This document shows, in pieces, positions 25,393 to 34,879 of a stretch of 64,000 nt of DNA. Under the pieces are notes generated by a model. The model did not search any database, had not been told where the DNA came from, and saw nothing but the letters and a program-made list of their open reading frames with translations. The stretch is from Paenarthrobacter sp. DKR-5 (GTDB taxonomy: Bacteria; Actinomycetota; Actinomycetes; Actinomycetales; Micrococcaceae), in assembly GCF_018531425.1 (NCBI RefSeq), contig NZ_JAHBOI010000003.1, positions 124,001 through 188,000 of the forward strand, read 5' to 3'. Position numbers and translations under genes: made by a program. The stretch's first letter is position 1; the number at the start of each line of letters is the position of its first letter.

Positions 25393-26175
25393 CTAGATCT
25401 TGCGGTTCAGGATGGCCTGCTTGACTTCGGAGATGGCCTTGGTGACCTGGATGCCGCGGGGGCAGGCGTCGGTGCAGTTGAAGACGGTGCGGCAGCGCCA
25501 CACGCCTTCCTTGTCGTTGAGGATCTCCAGGCGCATGTCCCCGGCGTCGTCGCGGCTGTCGAAAATGAAGCGGTGGGCGTTCACGATCGCAGCCGGTCCG
25601 AAGTACTGTCCGTCGGTCCAGAAGACCGGGCAGGAGGAGGTGCAGGCGGCGCACAGGATGCACTTGGTGGTGTCGTCGAAGCGCTCACGCTCTTCGGCGG
25701 ACTGCAGGCGCTCCTTGGTCGGCTCGTGGCCCTTGCTGATCAGGAACGGCATGATCTCGCGGTAGGACTGGAAGAACGGCTCCATGTCCACGATCAGGTC
25801 CTTCTCCACCGGCAGGCCCTTGATCGGCTCCACGATGATGGGCTTGGACGTGTCCAGGTCCTTCAGCAGCGTCTTGCAGGCCAGCCGGTTGCGGCCGTTG
25901 ATGCGCATGGCATCGGAGCCGCACACGCCGTGGGCGCAGGAACGGCGGAACGAGAGCGTGCCGTCCTGCTCCCACTTGACCTTGTGCAGCGCATCCAGCA
26001 CCCGGTCGGTGCCGTACATGGTCAGCGAGAACTCGTCCCAGGCCGGCTCTGCGGAGACCTCGGGGTTGTAGCGCCGCACCCGCAGGGTGATGTCGAAGCT
26101 GGGGATCTCTCCGCCGCCGCCGATACCGGGAGCCAGGTCGATCCTCGAAGCCGGCTCTGCCATTTCTGTAGTCAT
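25393..26175 (-). CDS. sdhB: Succinate dehydrogenase iron-sulfur subunit
   Basis: 260-aa subunit carrying electrons from FAD to quinone. Cysteines for the [2Fe-2S] cluster are in CAHGVCGSDAM plus a later Cys (LACKTL). The [4Fe-4S] and [3Fe-4S] cysteines are in CILCAACTSSCPVFW and CRTVFNCTDACPRGI. The start overlaps the sdhA stop (TGATG), with GAGGAAG upstream. Last gene of the sdhCDAB operon on the minus strand. Confidence 0.97.
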   Translation of the reverse strand: MTTEMAEPASRIDLAPGIGGGGEIPSFDITLRVRRYNPEVSAEPAWDEFSLTMYGTDRVLDALHKVKWEQDGTLSFRRSCAHGVCGSDAMRINGRNRLACKTLLKDLDTSKPIIVEPIKGLPVEKDLIVDMEPFFQSYREIMPFLISKGHEPTKERLQSAEERERFDDTTKCILCAACTSSCPVFWTDGQYFGPAAIVNAHRFIFDSRDDAGDMRLEILNDKEGVWRCRTVFNCTDACPRGIQVTKAISEVKQAILNRKI

Positions 26176-27947
26176 CAGTACTTCCTCACCATCGGCTCGT
26201 AGCGGGTGAAAATGACGGGCTTGGTGTCCAGCCGGATGCCCGCCACGCTTTCACTCGTCGCCGCCTCGTCCTTGTAAGCCATCGAGTGCTTCATGAAGTT
26301 CTCGTCGTCGCGGTCCGGGAAGTCCTCGCGGTAGTGGCCGCCGCGGGACTCTTCGCGGTGCAGCGCGGCCACGGTCATGACCTTGGCCAGGTCCAGCAGG
26401 AAGCCCAGCTCAACGGCTTCGAGCAGGTCCAGGTTGAAGCGCTTGCCCTTGTCCTGCACGGTGATGCGCTGGTAGCGCTCCTCCAGTGCTGCGATGTCGG
26501 CCAGCGCCTGCTCCAGGGTCTCCTTGGAGCGGAACACCTGCATGTTGGCGTCCATGGTGTCCTGCAGGTCCTTGCGGATCGCGGCCACCCGCTCCCCGCC
26601 GTCGGAGCTGCGCACGTGCTCGAGCAGCTGGACCGTGTAGGCCTCCGGATCCTCCGGCAGCTCCACGAAATCGGCCGTCTTGGCGTACTCGGCCGCGGCG
26701 ATGCCGGCGCGCTTGCCGAACACGTTGATGTCCAGCAGCGAGTTGGTGCCCAGGCGGTTCGAGCCGTGCACGGACACGCACGCCACCTCGCCGGCAGCGT
26801 ACAGGCCGGGAACGACGGTGTCGTTGTCCTGCAGCACCTCGGCGTTGATGTTCGTGGGGATGCCGCCCATGGCGTAGTGCGCCGTCGGGAACACCGGCAC
26901 CGGCTCCGTGTAGGGCTCCACGCCCAGATAGGTGCGGGCGAACTCGGTGATGTCCGGGAGCTTGGCGTCGATGTGTGCCGGTTCCAGGTGGGTCAGGTCC
27001 AGCAGCACATAGTCCTTGTTCGGACCGCAGCCGCGTCCCTCACGGACTTCATTGGCCATCGAGCGGGCCACGATGTCACGGGGGGCGAGGTCCTTGATGG
27101 TCGGGGCGTAGCGCTCCATGAAACGCTCGCCCTCGGAGTTGCGCAGGATCGCGCCCTCGCCGCGGGCGGCTTCGGAGAGCAGAATGCCCAGGCCGGCGAG
27201 GCCGGTCGGGTGGAACTGGAAGAACTCCATGTCCTCGAGGGGGATGCCGCGGCGGAACGCGATGCCCATTCCGTCGCCGGTGAGGGTGTGCGCGTTTGAG
27301 GTCGTCTTGAAGACCTTGCCGGCACCGCCGGAGGCGAAGACCACGGACTTGGCCTGGAAGACGTGCAGTTCGCCGCTGGCGAGGTCGTAGGAGACCACGC
27401 CGGCCACGCGCTTCTGCGGCTTGCCGTCGACGACGTCCTCGACCGTGAGCAGGTCCAGCACGTAGTACTCGTTGTAGAACTCGACCTGGTGCTTGACGCA
27501 GTTTTGGTAGAGCGTCTGCAGGATCATGTGGCCGGTGCGGTCCGCCGCGTAGCAGGCCCGGCGCACCGGAGCCTTGCCGTGGTCGCGGGTGTGGCCGCCG
27601 AAACGGCGCTGGTCGATCCGGCCCTCGGGCGTGCGGTTGAACGGCAGGCCCATCTTTTCCAGATCGAGCACCGCGTCGATGGCTTCCTTGGCCATCACCT
27701 CGGCGGCGTCCTGGTCAACCAGGTAGTCGCCGCCCTTGATGGTGTCGAAGGTGTGCCACTCCCAGTTGTCTTCCTCGACGTTCGCCAGGGCGGCGCACAT
27801 GCCGCCCTGGGCCGCGCCGGTGTGGGAGCGGGTGGGGTAGAGCTTGGTCAGTACAGCGGTTCGCGCGCGCTGGCCGGATTCAATGGCGGCGCGCATGCCG
27901 GCGCCGCCGGCACCGACAATGACGACGTCGTACTTATGGACCTGCAT
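26175..27947 (-). CDS. sdhA: Succinate dehydrogenase flavoprotein subunit
   Basis: 590-aa catalytic subunit oxidising succinate to fumarate. The FAD-binding Rossmann motif VIVGAGGAGMRAAIES is at the N-terminus; the covalent-FAD histidine segment is RSHTGAAQGGMCAA; substrate-binding parts include GGHTRDHGKAPVRRACY and HGSNRLGTNSLLDINVFG. Length (590) equals what I recall for the mycobacterial Sdh2 flavoprotein. It is separated from sdhD by 64 nt, a slightly larger gap than between the other sdh genes, but without an obvious terminator. Confidence 0.97.
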   Translation of the reverse strand: MQVHKYDVVIVGAGGAGMRAAIESGQRARTAVLTKLYPTRSHTGAAQGGMCAALANVEEDNWEWHTFDTIKGGDYLVDQDAAEVMAKEAIDAVLDLEKMGLPFNRTPEGRIDQRRFGGHTRDHGKAPVRRACYAADRTGHMILQTLYQNCVKHQVEFYNEYYVLDLLTVEDVVDGKPQKRVAGVVSYDLASGELHVFQAKSVVFASGGAGKVFKTTSNAHTLTGDGMGIAFRRGIPLEDMEFFQFHPTGLAGLGILLSEAARGEGAILRNSEGERFMERYAPTIKDLAPRDIVARSMANEVREGRGCGPNKDYVLLDLTHLEPAHIDAKLPDITEFARTYLGVEPYTEPVPVFPTAHYAMGGIPTNINAEVLQDNDTVVPGLYAAGEVACVSVHGSNRLGTNSLLDINVFGKRAGIAAAEYAKTADFVELPEDPEAYTVQLLEHVRSSDGGERVAAIRKDLQDTMDANMQVFRSKETLEQALADIAALEERYQRITVQDKGKRFNLDLLEAVELGFLLDLAKVMTVAALHREESRGGHYREDFPDRDDENFMKHSMAYKDEAATSESVAGIRLDTKPVIFTRYEPMVRKY

Positions 27948-28011
27948 CCGGGGTGCTCTTTCTCTCAGACTTCAGTGACAGTGTCCGGGGAGCTGGCCCC
28001 GGAGGGTTCGG

Positions 28012-28476
28012 TTACGGGGCTGGGCAGAAGCCGCCGGGGAGCGGGACGCCGTTGACCACCGGGCACGGGTTGAAGGTGAAGATCACCAGGGTGCCCAGGA
28101 TGACGATGACGGCGGCCGCGGCATACAGGATGCCCTTGAGCCACATCCGGGTCGCGTTGCGCTCGGCGTAGTCGTTGATGATGGTGCGCACGCCGTTGCT
28201 GCCGTGCAGCATGGCCAGCCACAGCATGGCCAGGTCCCACACCTGCCAGAACGGGCTGGCCCACTTGCCGGCCACGAAGCCGAAGTCGATGGCGTGGATG
28301 CCCTGGCCGACCATGAGGTTCACGAACAGGTGGCCGAAGATCAGCACCACCAGGACGATGCCGGAGAGGCGCATGAACAGCCAGGCGATCATCTCGAAGC
28401 TGCCGCCGTTGCCCTTGGAGCGGCGGTACTGAGGGGCGATCCGGCCCGAGCGCGGGGTTTCAATGGTTGCTGACAT
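28012..28476 (-). CDS. sdhD: Succinate dehydrogenase membrane anchor subunit
   Basis: 154-aa protein with three membrane spans. The first follows an N-terminal polar stretch of about 30 residues (SKGNGGSFEMIAWLFMRLSG). Loop histidine in IFGHLFVNLMVG is a probable heme/quinone-site residue. Located between sdhC and sdhA; starts 3 nt after the sdhC stop. Annotated as SdhD by position and size; the membrane subunits of this complex diverge strongly, so motif evidence is limited. Confidence 0.9.
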   Translation of the reverse strand: MSATIETPRSGRIAPQYRRSKGNGGSFEMIAWLFMRLSGIVLVVLIFGHLFVNLMVGQGIHAIDFGFVAGKWASPFWQVWDLAMLWLAMLHGSNGVRTIINDYAERNATRMWLKGILYAAAAVIVILGTLVIFTFNPCPVVNGVPLPGGFCPAP

Positions 28477-28479
28477 GGC

Positions 28480-28860
28480 TTAGTGCCCTCCGAAGACGAT
28501 GGAGAGGTGGCGGACGCCGAAGGCGGCGACGACGATGACCCAGACGATCAGGACGGCCCAGAGCATCTGGCGCTGGTACTTGGGGCCGCTCTTCCAGAAG
28601 TCGATCGCGATGATCCGCAGGCCGTTGAAGGCGTGGAAGACGATCGCGGCGACGAGGCCGAACTCGCCCAGGCCCATGACCGGGTTCTTGTAGGCGCCGA
28701 TGACCGAGGTGTAGACCTCGGGGGAGACGCGCACCAGGGACGTGTCGAGCACGTGCACCAACAAGAAGAAAAAGATCACGACACCGGTGATCCGGTGTCC
28801 GACCCAGGACCACATGCCTTCACGGCCGCGGTACAGGGTGCCAGCTGGTTTTGTCGGCAC
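28480..28860 (-). CDS. sdhC: Succinate dehydrogenase cytochrome b556 subunit
   Basis: 126-aa membrane subunit with three spans. The N-terminal WSWVGHRITGVVIFFFLLVH is the typical SdhC start, with Ser/Arg of the quinone pocket and His as candidate heme ligands, and AFNGLRIIAIDFW follows later. The start is a GTG at 28860, supported by GGGAGG. First gene of the operon; a promoter with TTGAAC and TAGATT 18 bp apart lies about 90-115 nt upstream, divergent from manC. Confidence 0.93.
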   Translation of the reverse strand: MPTKPAGTLYRGREGMWSWVGHRITGVVIFFFLLVHVLDTSLVRVSPEVYTSVIGAYKNPVMGLGEFGLVAAIVFHAFNGLRIIAIDFWKSGPKYQRQMLWAVLIVWVIVVAAFGVRHLSIVFGGH

Positions 28861-28947
28861 TGTATAACCTCCCTGTGTCTCTTGGGCGCCAGCATGAGAA
28901 CCACACGAGAGTTACGCCGTTGCAAGAGAGACTCGTTGTTTGAACCC

Positions 28948-28977
28948 AATCTAGGCTTCGCTGACAGCTTAGTTCAA
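28948..28977 (-). promoter_or_regulatory. Probable promoter of sdhCDAB
   Basis: On the minus strand TTGAAC (28972-28977) and TAGATT (28948-28953) are separated by 18 bp. The mRNA would begin near 28941, giving an 80-nt leader before sdhC. Confidence 0.6.
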
Positions 28978-29083
28978 TTTGATTCCCCGATCCCCGGCCA
29001 GCGCTGCCGTAGGCTGTGACGCTTATCTCACTGCCGGCCCGCGTCCCGGGCCGCGAAAGGTCCTGTCCGTTAGAGTGAAGCCG

Positions 29084-30217
29084 ATGAGTACTGAGCAAAC
29101 CCCCGAAGCACGGGCCGTTCTGGACCGTTTCCACGCGGTGATTCCGGCCGGAGGCGTCGGTACCCGGCTGTGGCCGCTCTCGCGCGCCGCGGCGCCGAAG
29201 TTCCTGCACGACCTGACCGGCTCCGGCAGCACGTTGCTGCGCGCGACGTACGACCGGCTCGGTCCGCTGGCCGGGAACCGGGTGCTGGTCGTCACGGGCG
29301 AAGCGCACATGGCGGCGGTCTGCCGCCAGCTCCCCGAGCTCAGCGACTCCGACCTGGTGCTTGAAAGCGAACCCAAGGATTCCGCGGCTGCGATCGGCCT
29401 GGCTGCTGCCATCCTGCACGAGCGCGATCCAGGCATCATCATGGGCTCCTTCGCGGCGGACCATGTGATCAGTCCGGAGGAGGACTTCCGGGAGGCCGTC
29501 CGCGAGGCCATCTTCACGGCCGCCACCGGCAAGATCGTGACCATCGGCATCAAGCCGACGCATCCGTCCACCGGGTTCGGCTACATCCGCACCGGGGAGG
29601 GCCTGGACGTCGACGGCGCTCCGAGCGCCCTCGCGGTCCGCGAGTTCGTGGAGAAGCCGACCGAGGAAGTCGCTCTGGGTTACGTCTCCAGCGGAGAGTA
29701 CCTCTGGAATGCCGGTATGTTCGTGGCGCCGGTTGCCCTGCTGCTGGCTCACCTGGAACGCAACCAGCCGGAGCTTCACGCCGGGCTGACCGAAATCGCG
29801 CAGGCCTGGGACACTCCGCGCCGCAAGGAGGTCACCGACCGCGTGTGGCCGACCCTTCCGAAGATCGCCATCGACTACGCCGTGGCGGAGCCCGCCGCGG
29901 ACGCCGGCGACGTTGCGGTCATTCCGGCCACCTTCAGCTGGGACGACGTCGGGGACTTCGCCGCCATCGGCCGGCTGCACAACGCCCGTGAAAACCGGAA
30001 CCTGACCGTGCTGGGGGAGGGCGCCCGCGTCTTCGCCGAGGGCGCCAGCGGCATCGTCGTCTCGGACACCAAACGGGTGATCGCGCTGATCGGCATCCAG
30101 GACGTCGTTGTCGTCGACACGCCCGACGCCCTGCTGGTCACCACCAAGGAACACGCACAGAAGGTCAAGGGTACCGTTGACGCGCTCAAGGCCAGCGGCG
30201 ACGTGGACGTGCTCTAG
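29084..30217 (+). CDS. manC: Mannose-1-phosphate guanylyltransferase
   Basis: 377-aa nucleotidyltransferase making GDP-mannose for glycans. The signature PAGGVGTRLWPLSRAAAPKF is at 21-40, with the catalytic Arg/Lys of the family; FVEKPTEEVALGY and LWNAGMFV are the sugar-binding segments. It lacks the C-terminal isomerase domain of ManC/AlgA bifunctional enzymes, so it is the single-function type. I chose the ATG at 29084 because upstream residues look non-coding and TAGAGT ends 7 nt before it (leaderless). The M20 amidohydrolase follows after 30 nt with its own -10 box. Confidence 0.92.
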   Translation: MSTEQTPEARAVLDRFHAVIPAGGVGTRLWPLSRAAAPKFLHDLTGSGSTLLRATYDRLGPLAGNRVLVVTGEAHMAAVCRQLPELSDSDLVLESEPKDSAAAIGLAAAILHERDPGIIMGSFAADHVISPEEDFREAVREAIFTAATGKIVTIGIKPTHPSTGFGYIRTGEGLDVDGAPSALAVREFVEKPTEEVALGYVSSGEYLWNAGMFVAPVALLLAHLERNQPELHAGLTEIAQAWDTPRRKEVTDRVWPTLPKIAIDYAVAEPAADAGDVAVIPATFSWDDVGDFAAIGRLHNARENRNLTVLGEGARVFAEGASGIVVSDTKRVIALIGIQDVVVVDTPDALLVTTKEHAQKVKGTVDALKASGDVDVL

Positions 30218-30247
30218 CCCGACGCGATCGCGGCCTAGACTGGACCG

Positions 30248-31450
30248 GTGCGCAACTACACCGGTGAAAGCAACCCGACACCCGCCATCGGCCCGCGGCT
30301 GGAAGCCCTCCTGCCGGCGCTGACCGCGTTCCGACGGGACCTGCACGCCCATCCGGAACTCTCGCACAAGGAGTTCCGCACCACGGACAAACTGGTGGAC
30401 GCGCTGGAAGCGGCAGGCCTGAAACCGCAGCGGCTGGAGAACACCGGCCTGTTCGTCGACATCGGGTCCGGCCCGGTCGCGACAGCGCTGCGCGGCGACA
30501 TCGACGCGCTTCCCATCCTGGAGGAAACGGGGCTGCCGTTCGCCTCGAAGAACCACGGCGTGACCCACGCCTGCGGCCACGACGTGCACACCACGACGAT
30601 GCTCGGTGCGGCGCTGATCCTGGCCGACATGCACGAGGAACGGCCGCTAGGCGGCACCGTGCGGATCATCTTCCAGCCCGCCGAGGAGACTATGCCCGGC
30701 GGCGCGTTGGATTGCATCGAACAGGGCGTGCTCGACGGCGTTCCGCGCATCATGGCCCTGCACTGCGACCCCCGGATCGACGTCGGGCATGTCGGCACCC
30801 GCATCGGGGCGATCACCTCGGCCTCCGACACGGTCCGGATTGAACTCACCGGCCGGGGCGGCCACACCTCTCGCCCGCACCTGACCGAGGACCTGGTCTT
30901 CGCGCTGGCCGAAATCGCTGTCAACGTCCCCGCCGTGCTGTCCCGCCGCATCGATGTCCGCAGCGCAGTATCCGTGGTCTGGGGCCAGATCCAGGCAGGG
31001 TCGGCCCCGAACGCGATCCCGGCCACCGGCTACATGGCCGGCACCATGCGCTGCCTGGACGCCGACGCGTGGCATTCGGCCGGCGAACTGCTCGATGAAG
31101 TGGTCAAGCAGGTGGCGGCGCCCTTCGGCGTCGAAGTGGACCTCGAGCACATTCGCGGCGTCCCCCCGGTCGTGAACTCCGAGCACGAAACGGCGATCAT
31201 CGAGGCCGCCGCGCGCGCCGAACTGGGCGAGGACGCCGTGGTGCTGACCCCGCAGTCCATGGGCGGGGAGGATTTCGCCTGGTTCCTGCGCGAGATCCCC
31301 GGCTCCATGATGCGGCTCGGCACCCGCACGCCGGGCGGCGAAACCTACGACCTGCACCGCGGCGACTACGTGCTGGACGAGCGCGCCCTCGCCGTCGGGG
31401 TGCAGGTCATGACAGCAGCCGCCCTGCGGAGCCTGCGCGACCTGCACTAG
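30248..31450 (+). CDS. M20-family amidohydrolase (AmiA/IAA-amino acid hydrolase type)
   Basis: 400-aa binuclear-metal peptidase/amidohydrolase. Metal-site residues: Cys109 and His111 in HACGHDVHT, Glu146-Glu147 in QPAEETMPGG, His172 in LHCDP, with late GGEDFAWF providing the final ligand. DLHAHPELSHKEF opens the catalytic domain. Such enzymes deacylate N-acyl amino acids or IAA conjugates; the substrate here is unknown. TAGACT with a 6-nt gap precedes the GTG. In Mycobacterium tuberculosis related ami genes lie near add-deoA-cdd-sdh, as here. Confidence 0.87.
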   Translation: MRNYTGESNPTPAIGPRLEALLPALTAFRRDLHAHPELSHKEFRTTDKLVDALEAAGLKPQRLENTGLFVDIGSGPVATALRGDIDALPILEETGLPFASKNHGVTHACGHDVHTTTMLGAALILADMHEERPLGGTVRIIFQPAEETMPGGALDCIEQGVLDGVPRIMALHCDPRIDVGHVGTRIGAITSASDTVRIELTGRGGHTSRPHLTEDLVFALAEIAVNVPAVLSRRIDVRSAVSVVWGQIQAGSAPNAIPATGYMAGTMRCLDADAWHSAGELLDEVVKQVAAPFGVEVDLEHIRGVPPVVNSEHETAIIEAAARAELGEDAVVLTPQSMGGEDFAWFLREIPGSMMRLGTRTPGGETYDLHRGDYVLDERALAVGVQVMTAAALRSLRDLH

Positions 31451-31493
31451 CGCGCAGCCGCGGCGGGAGTGCGCCGCTTGGCTGTCATTTGAG

Positions 31494-31522
31494 TTGTGCG
31501 CAATTGAATTGCGCCGTAAGCT
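31494..31522 (+). promoter_or_regulatory. OhrR-type operator inside the ohrR promoter
   Basis: The palindrome GCGCAATTGAATTGCGC (31498-31514), with perfect 8-bp arms around one central base, contains the CAATTGAATTG core known for OhrR sites. It fills the 17-bp spacer between TTGTGC (31494-31499) and TAAGCT (31517-31522), so repressor binding would block RNA polymerase. Confidence 0.85.
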
Positions 31523-31528
31523 TTCGGT

Positions 31529-32010
31529 GTGACAGAAAAGCCGACGCTGGGACGCCAGGTATGCTTCGCGCTGTATTCGGCGTCCAAAGCCGCCACTGCC
31601 GTGTACCGGCCGCTGCTCGAGGAGCTCGGCCTGACCTACCCGCAGTACCTTGTGCTGCTGGTGCTCTGGGAACAGGATGCCCTCACGGTGCGCGAACTGG
31701 GGGAGAAGCTGGGCCTGGACTCCGGCACCCTGTCGCCCCTGCTGAAACGGCTCGAAGCCCACGGGATAGTCCTGCGCCGGCGCAGTGCCGAGGACGAGCG
31801 GCGCGTCCTGGTCGAACTCACCGACCAGGGCCGGCAGCTGCAGGAGCGCGCCGCCGCCGTGCCGCAGCGCCTCGCCGATGCCGCCGGCCTGTCCCCGGCG
31901 GAACTGGAGCAGCTGCACGGCACACTGGTTCGGCTCAACGCGGCCCTTGAAGCGGCCTCCGGGCCGACCACCTCCTCCCAGGCACCCTCCTCCCCAGCAA
32001 AGGACCCTTC

Positions 32011-32014
<4 letters not shown>
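31529..32014 (+). CDS. ohrR: Organic hydroperoxide-sensing MarR repressor
   Basis: 161-aa MarR-family winged-helix protein. The peroxide-sensing cysteine is Cys12 (LGRQVCFALYS), with Tyr26 and Tyr37 where Bacillus subtilis OhrR has its Cys-contacting tyrosines (Tyr29, Tyr40); no other Cys occurs, so it is of the one-Cys type. The recognition region is VRELGEKLGLDSGTLSPLLK. A Ser/Pro-rich tail ends the protein. The GTG follows TAAGCT by 6 nt (leaderless). A perfect OhrR box sits in its promoter, and ohr overlaps its stop codon, so it surely autoregulates this operon. Confidence 0.93.
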
Positions 32015-32423
<409 letters not shown>

Positions 32424-32427
<4 letters not shown>

Positions 32428-33449
32428 GCACCACGACTACCTCCCTGCCTGCCACCGGCCGGGAAATCCAGCTCGCAGCCCGTCCGGTCGGCTGGCCGAC
32501 TGACGCGGATTTCCGCCTGGCGGAGGCACCCGTGCCCGGACTGGCCGAGGGGCAGGTCCTGGTCCGGAACCTGTTCATCTCCGTTGATCCCTACATGCGC
32601 GGGCGGATGAACGACGTCGAGTCCTATTCGGCACCGTTCGCGCTGGACGCGCCGATGGAGGGCGGCGCCGTCGGAGAAGTGATCGCGAGCCGGTCCGCGG
32701 ACCGTGCCGTCGGCGACGTCGTCGTTCACTTCCTGGGCTGGCGCGAGTACGCGGTGGTGGACGCCGCTGCCACGAGTATCGCGGACACCTCCCTCGCCCC
32801 GGCCTCGGCCTTCCTCGGCGCGCTGGGCATGACCGGCCTCACGGCCTATGCGGGCCTGACCGAGGTTGCCGCATTCCAGCCGGGGGATACCGTGTTCGTC
32901 TCCGGCGCCGCCGGCGCGGTCGGCTCGCTCGTCGGCCAGATCGCCAAGGCCTCGGGAGCGAAGCGGGTCATCGGCAGCGCCGGGTCCGACGCGAAGGTCG
33001 CGCGGCTGCTCGAGCTCGGCTTCGACGCCGCTTTCAACTACCACGACGGGCCCGTCAAGGATCAGCTGCGGCAGGCCGCACCGGAGGGGATCGACGTGTA
33101 CTTCGACAACGTCGGCGGGGACCACCTCGAAGCCGCCATCGCTGTGATGAAGCCCGGCGGACGGATTGCGCTGTGCGGTGCCATCGCCCAGTACAACAGC
33201 ACCGAGGCGCCGGCCGCCCCGCGGAACCTGGCCACCGCCATCGGCAAGCAGCTCACGCTGCGCGGTTTCCTGGTGGGCAGCTACCGGCACCTCGCCGGGG
33301 AATTCGCGCAGAAGATGGCCGGCTGGCTCTCCTCCGGGACCGTCCGGTTCGACGAGACAGTCGTCGAGGGGCTCGAAAACGCCCCGCAGGCGTTCATCGA
33401 CATGCTCAAGGGCGCCAACACCGGAAAGATGGTCGTCCGCGTCGGCTAG
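32424..33449 (+). CDS. Zinc-independent NADPH oxidoreductase (2-alkenal reductase/CurA type)
   Basis: 341-aa medium-chain dehydrogenase/reductase of the leukotriene B4 12-hydroxydehydrogenase/CurA branch. VDPYMRGRM (54-62) is its hallmark and GAAGAVGSLVG (161-171) the NADPH motif; there are no zinc-binding cysteine clusters. Such enzymes reduce the double bond of toxic alpha,beta-unsaturated aldehydes and ketones. Being third in the ohrR-ohr operon suggests it cleans up lipid-peroxidation aldehydes while Ohr removes the hydroperoxides; that link is inference. A longer open frame starting inside ohrR is an artefact. Confidence 0.87.
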
Positions 33450-33644
33450 GCCGGCGGGAGTTCCAGGCAGCAGCCGGAGGCGGCCGTCCGGCATCCGGTT
33501 GCTGCTTGATTTACTCCTTGGTAACAAATATTCAACAATGTGCCTCTACGGTGGCTTCCGTGTTAGCGAGCTGCGGCCCGGGCCACTAAATTAACCTCAT
33601 ACGGCCCGTTCACTCACGGAGCCGCCCATTCCCCTGGAGGTACA

Positions 33645-34754
33645 TTGAAGAACTCACTGCGCGCGCTCCAGCGCCGTACCGTTGCCGGCGCTGCAGCGAT
33701 CAGTGCCACCGCGCTGATGCTCACCGCGTGCGGCGCCGCCCCGACGTCGACCGGCAGCGCCAGTGCGTCGGCCAGCGACTACACCGCCTGCATGGTCTCC
33801 GACTCCGGTGGGTTCGACGACAAGTCGTTCAACCAGTCCACGTACGAAGGCCTGAAGAAGGCCTCGACCGAGCTGGGCATCCAGGAGAAGCACGTCCAGT
33901 CCAAGGCGGACACGGACTACGGCCCCAACCTGCGCTCCATGGTCCAGGCCAACTGCAAGCTGACCGTCACCGTCGGCTTCCTGCTGGGCGACGCCACCAA
34001 AGAAATCGCGACCGCCAACCCCAAGAGCCACTTCGCGATCGTCGACTACATCGATCCGAAGTTCCCGGACAACGTCAAGCCGATCGTCTACGACACCGCT
34101 CAGGCGGCGTTCCTGGCCGGGTACCTGGCTGCGGCGGAGTCCAAGACCGGCAAGGTGGCCACCTTCGGCGGCCTCAACATCCCGACGGTCACCATCTTCA
34201 TGGACGGCTTTGCCGACGGCGTGAAGTACTACAACCAGAAGAAGTCCAAGTCCGTCCAGGTCCTCGGCTGGGACAAGGACAAGAAGGACGGCACCTTCGT
34301 CGGCGACTTCAAGCAGGTCGACAAGGGCAAGGTCCTCACCCAGGGCTTCCTGGACCAGGGTGCGGACGTCATCCTGCCCGTGGCCGGCCCGGTTGGAGGC
34401 GGCGCCGCAGCGGCCATCAAGGAAGCCAACGCCAAAGGCGCGACGGACAAGCTCATCTGGGTTGACTCGGACGGCTACCTGACCGCGCCGGAGTACAAGG
34501 ACGTCATCATGACGTCCGTGCAGAAGACCATGACCGACGCCGTGGAAACCGTCATCAAGCAGGACAAGGACGGCAAGTTCTCCAAGACCCCGTACGTCGG
34601 CACCCTCGCCAACGGCGGCGTCGCCCTCGCTCCGTTCCACGACTTCGACAGCAAGATCGACGCCGGCACCAAGAGCGAACTCGACCAGCTGAAGAAGGAC
34701 ATCATCTCCGGTGCCGTGAAGGTGCAGTCGCCTTCGAGCCCGCAGCAGCAGTAA
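33645..34754 (+). CDS. BMP-family nucleoside-binding lipoprotein (PnrA type)
   Basis: 369-aa extracytoplasmic binding protein. The signal peptide ends in lipobox LTAC with Cys29, followed by an Ala/Ser-rich linker. SDSGGFDDKSFNQSTYEG (52-69) is the classic Bmp/PnrA segment that contacts purine nucleosides in the spirochaete protein. The TTG start is well supported by GGAGG. It is first in an operon with an ATPase and two permeases (as in the B. subtilis Nup system), then nucleoside-degrading enzymes. A strong intrinsic terminator follows it, so the lipoprotein should be made in excess over the rest. Confidence 0.9.
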   Translation: MKNSLRALQRRTVAGAAAISATALMLTACGAAPTSTGSASASASDYTACMVSDSGGFDDKSFNQSTYEGLKKASTELGIQEKHVQSKADTDYGPNLRSMVQANCKLTVTVGFLLGDATKEIATANPKSHFAIVDYIDPKFPDNVKPIVYDTAQAAFLAGYLAAAESKTGKVATFGGLNIPTVTIFMDGFADGVKYYNQKKSKSVQVLGWDKDKKDGTFVGDFKQVDKGKVLTQGFLDQGADVILPVAGPVGGGAAAAIKEANAKGATDKLIWVDSDGYLTAPEYKDVIMTSVQKTMTDAVETVIKQDKDGKFSKTPYVGTLANGGVALAPFHDFDSKIDAGTKSELDQLKKDIISGAVKVQSPSSPQQQ

Positions 34755-34773
34755 CCAGCAACAGCAAGACAGC

Positions 34774-34816
34774 GCCGCCAGTGCCACAGCTTCGGGCACT
34801 GGCGGCCTGTTTTTTG
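34774..34816 (+). terminator. Intrinsic terminator after the BMP lipoprotein gene
   Basis: A 12-bp stem (GCCGCCAGTGCC at 34774-34785 with 34795-34806) is followed by CTGTTTTTT. The only textbook hairpin-plus-T-run seen in the window. It lies inside the operon and probably lets the abundant binding protein be made at higher level than the transporter. Confidence 0.9.
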
Positions 34817-34879
34817 CTTCACTAGGCTGGCCTTAGCCTTGGGGAGCGACTCCATCCATCGACGAGATCGGTTGATAGC

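Noticed and set aside
33450-33644. Riboswitch upstream of the BMP lipoprotein
   Set aside because: The region is AT-richer and promoter-like, but I see no purine-riboswitch loop sequences or other conserved aptamer.
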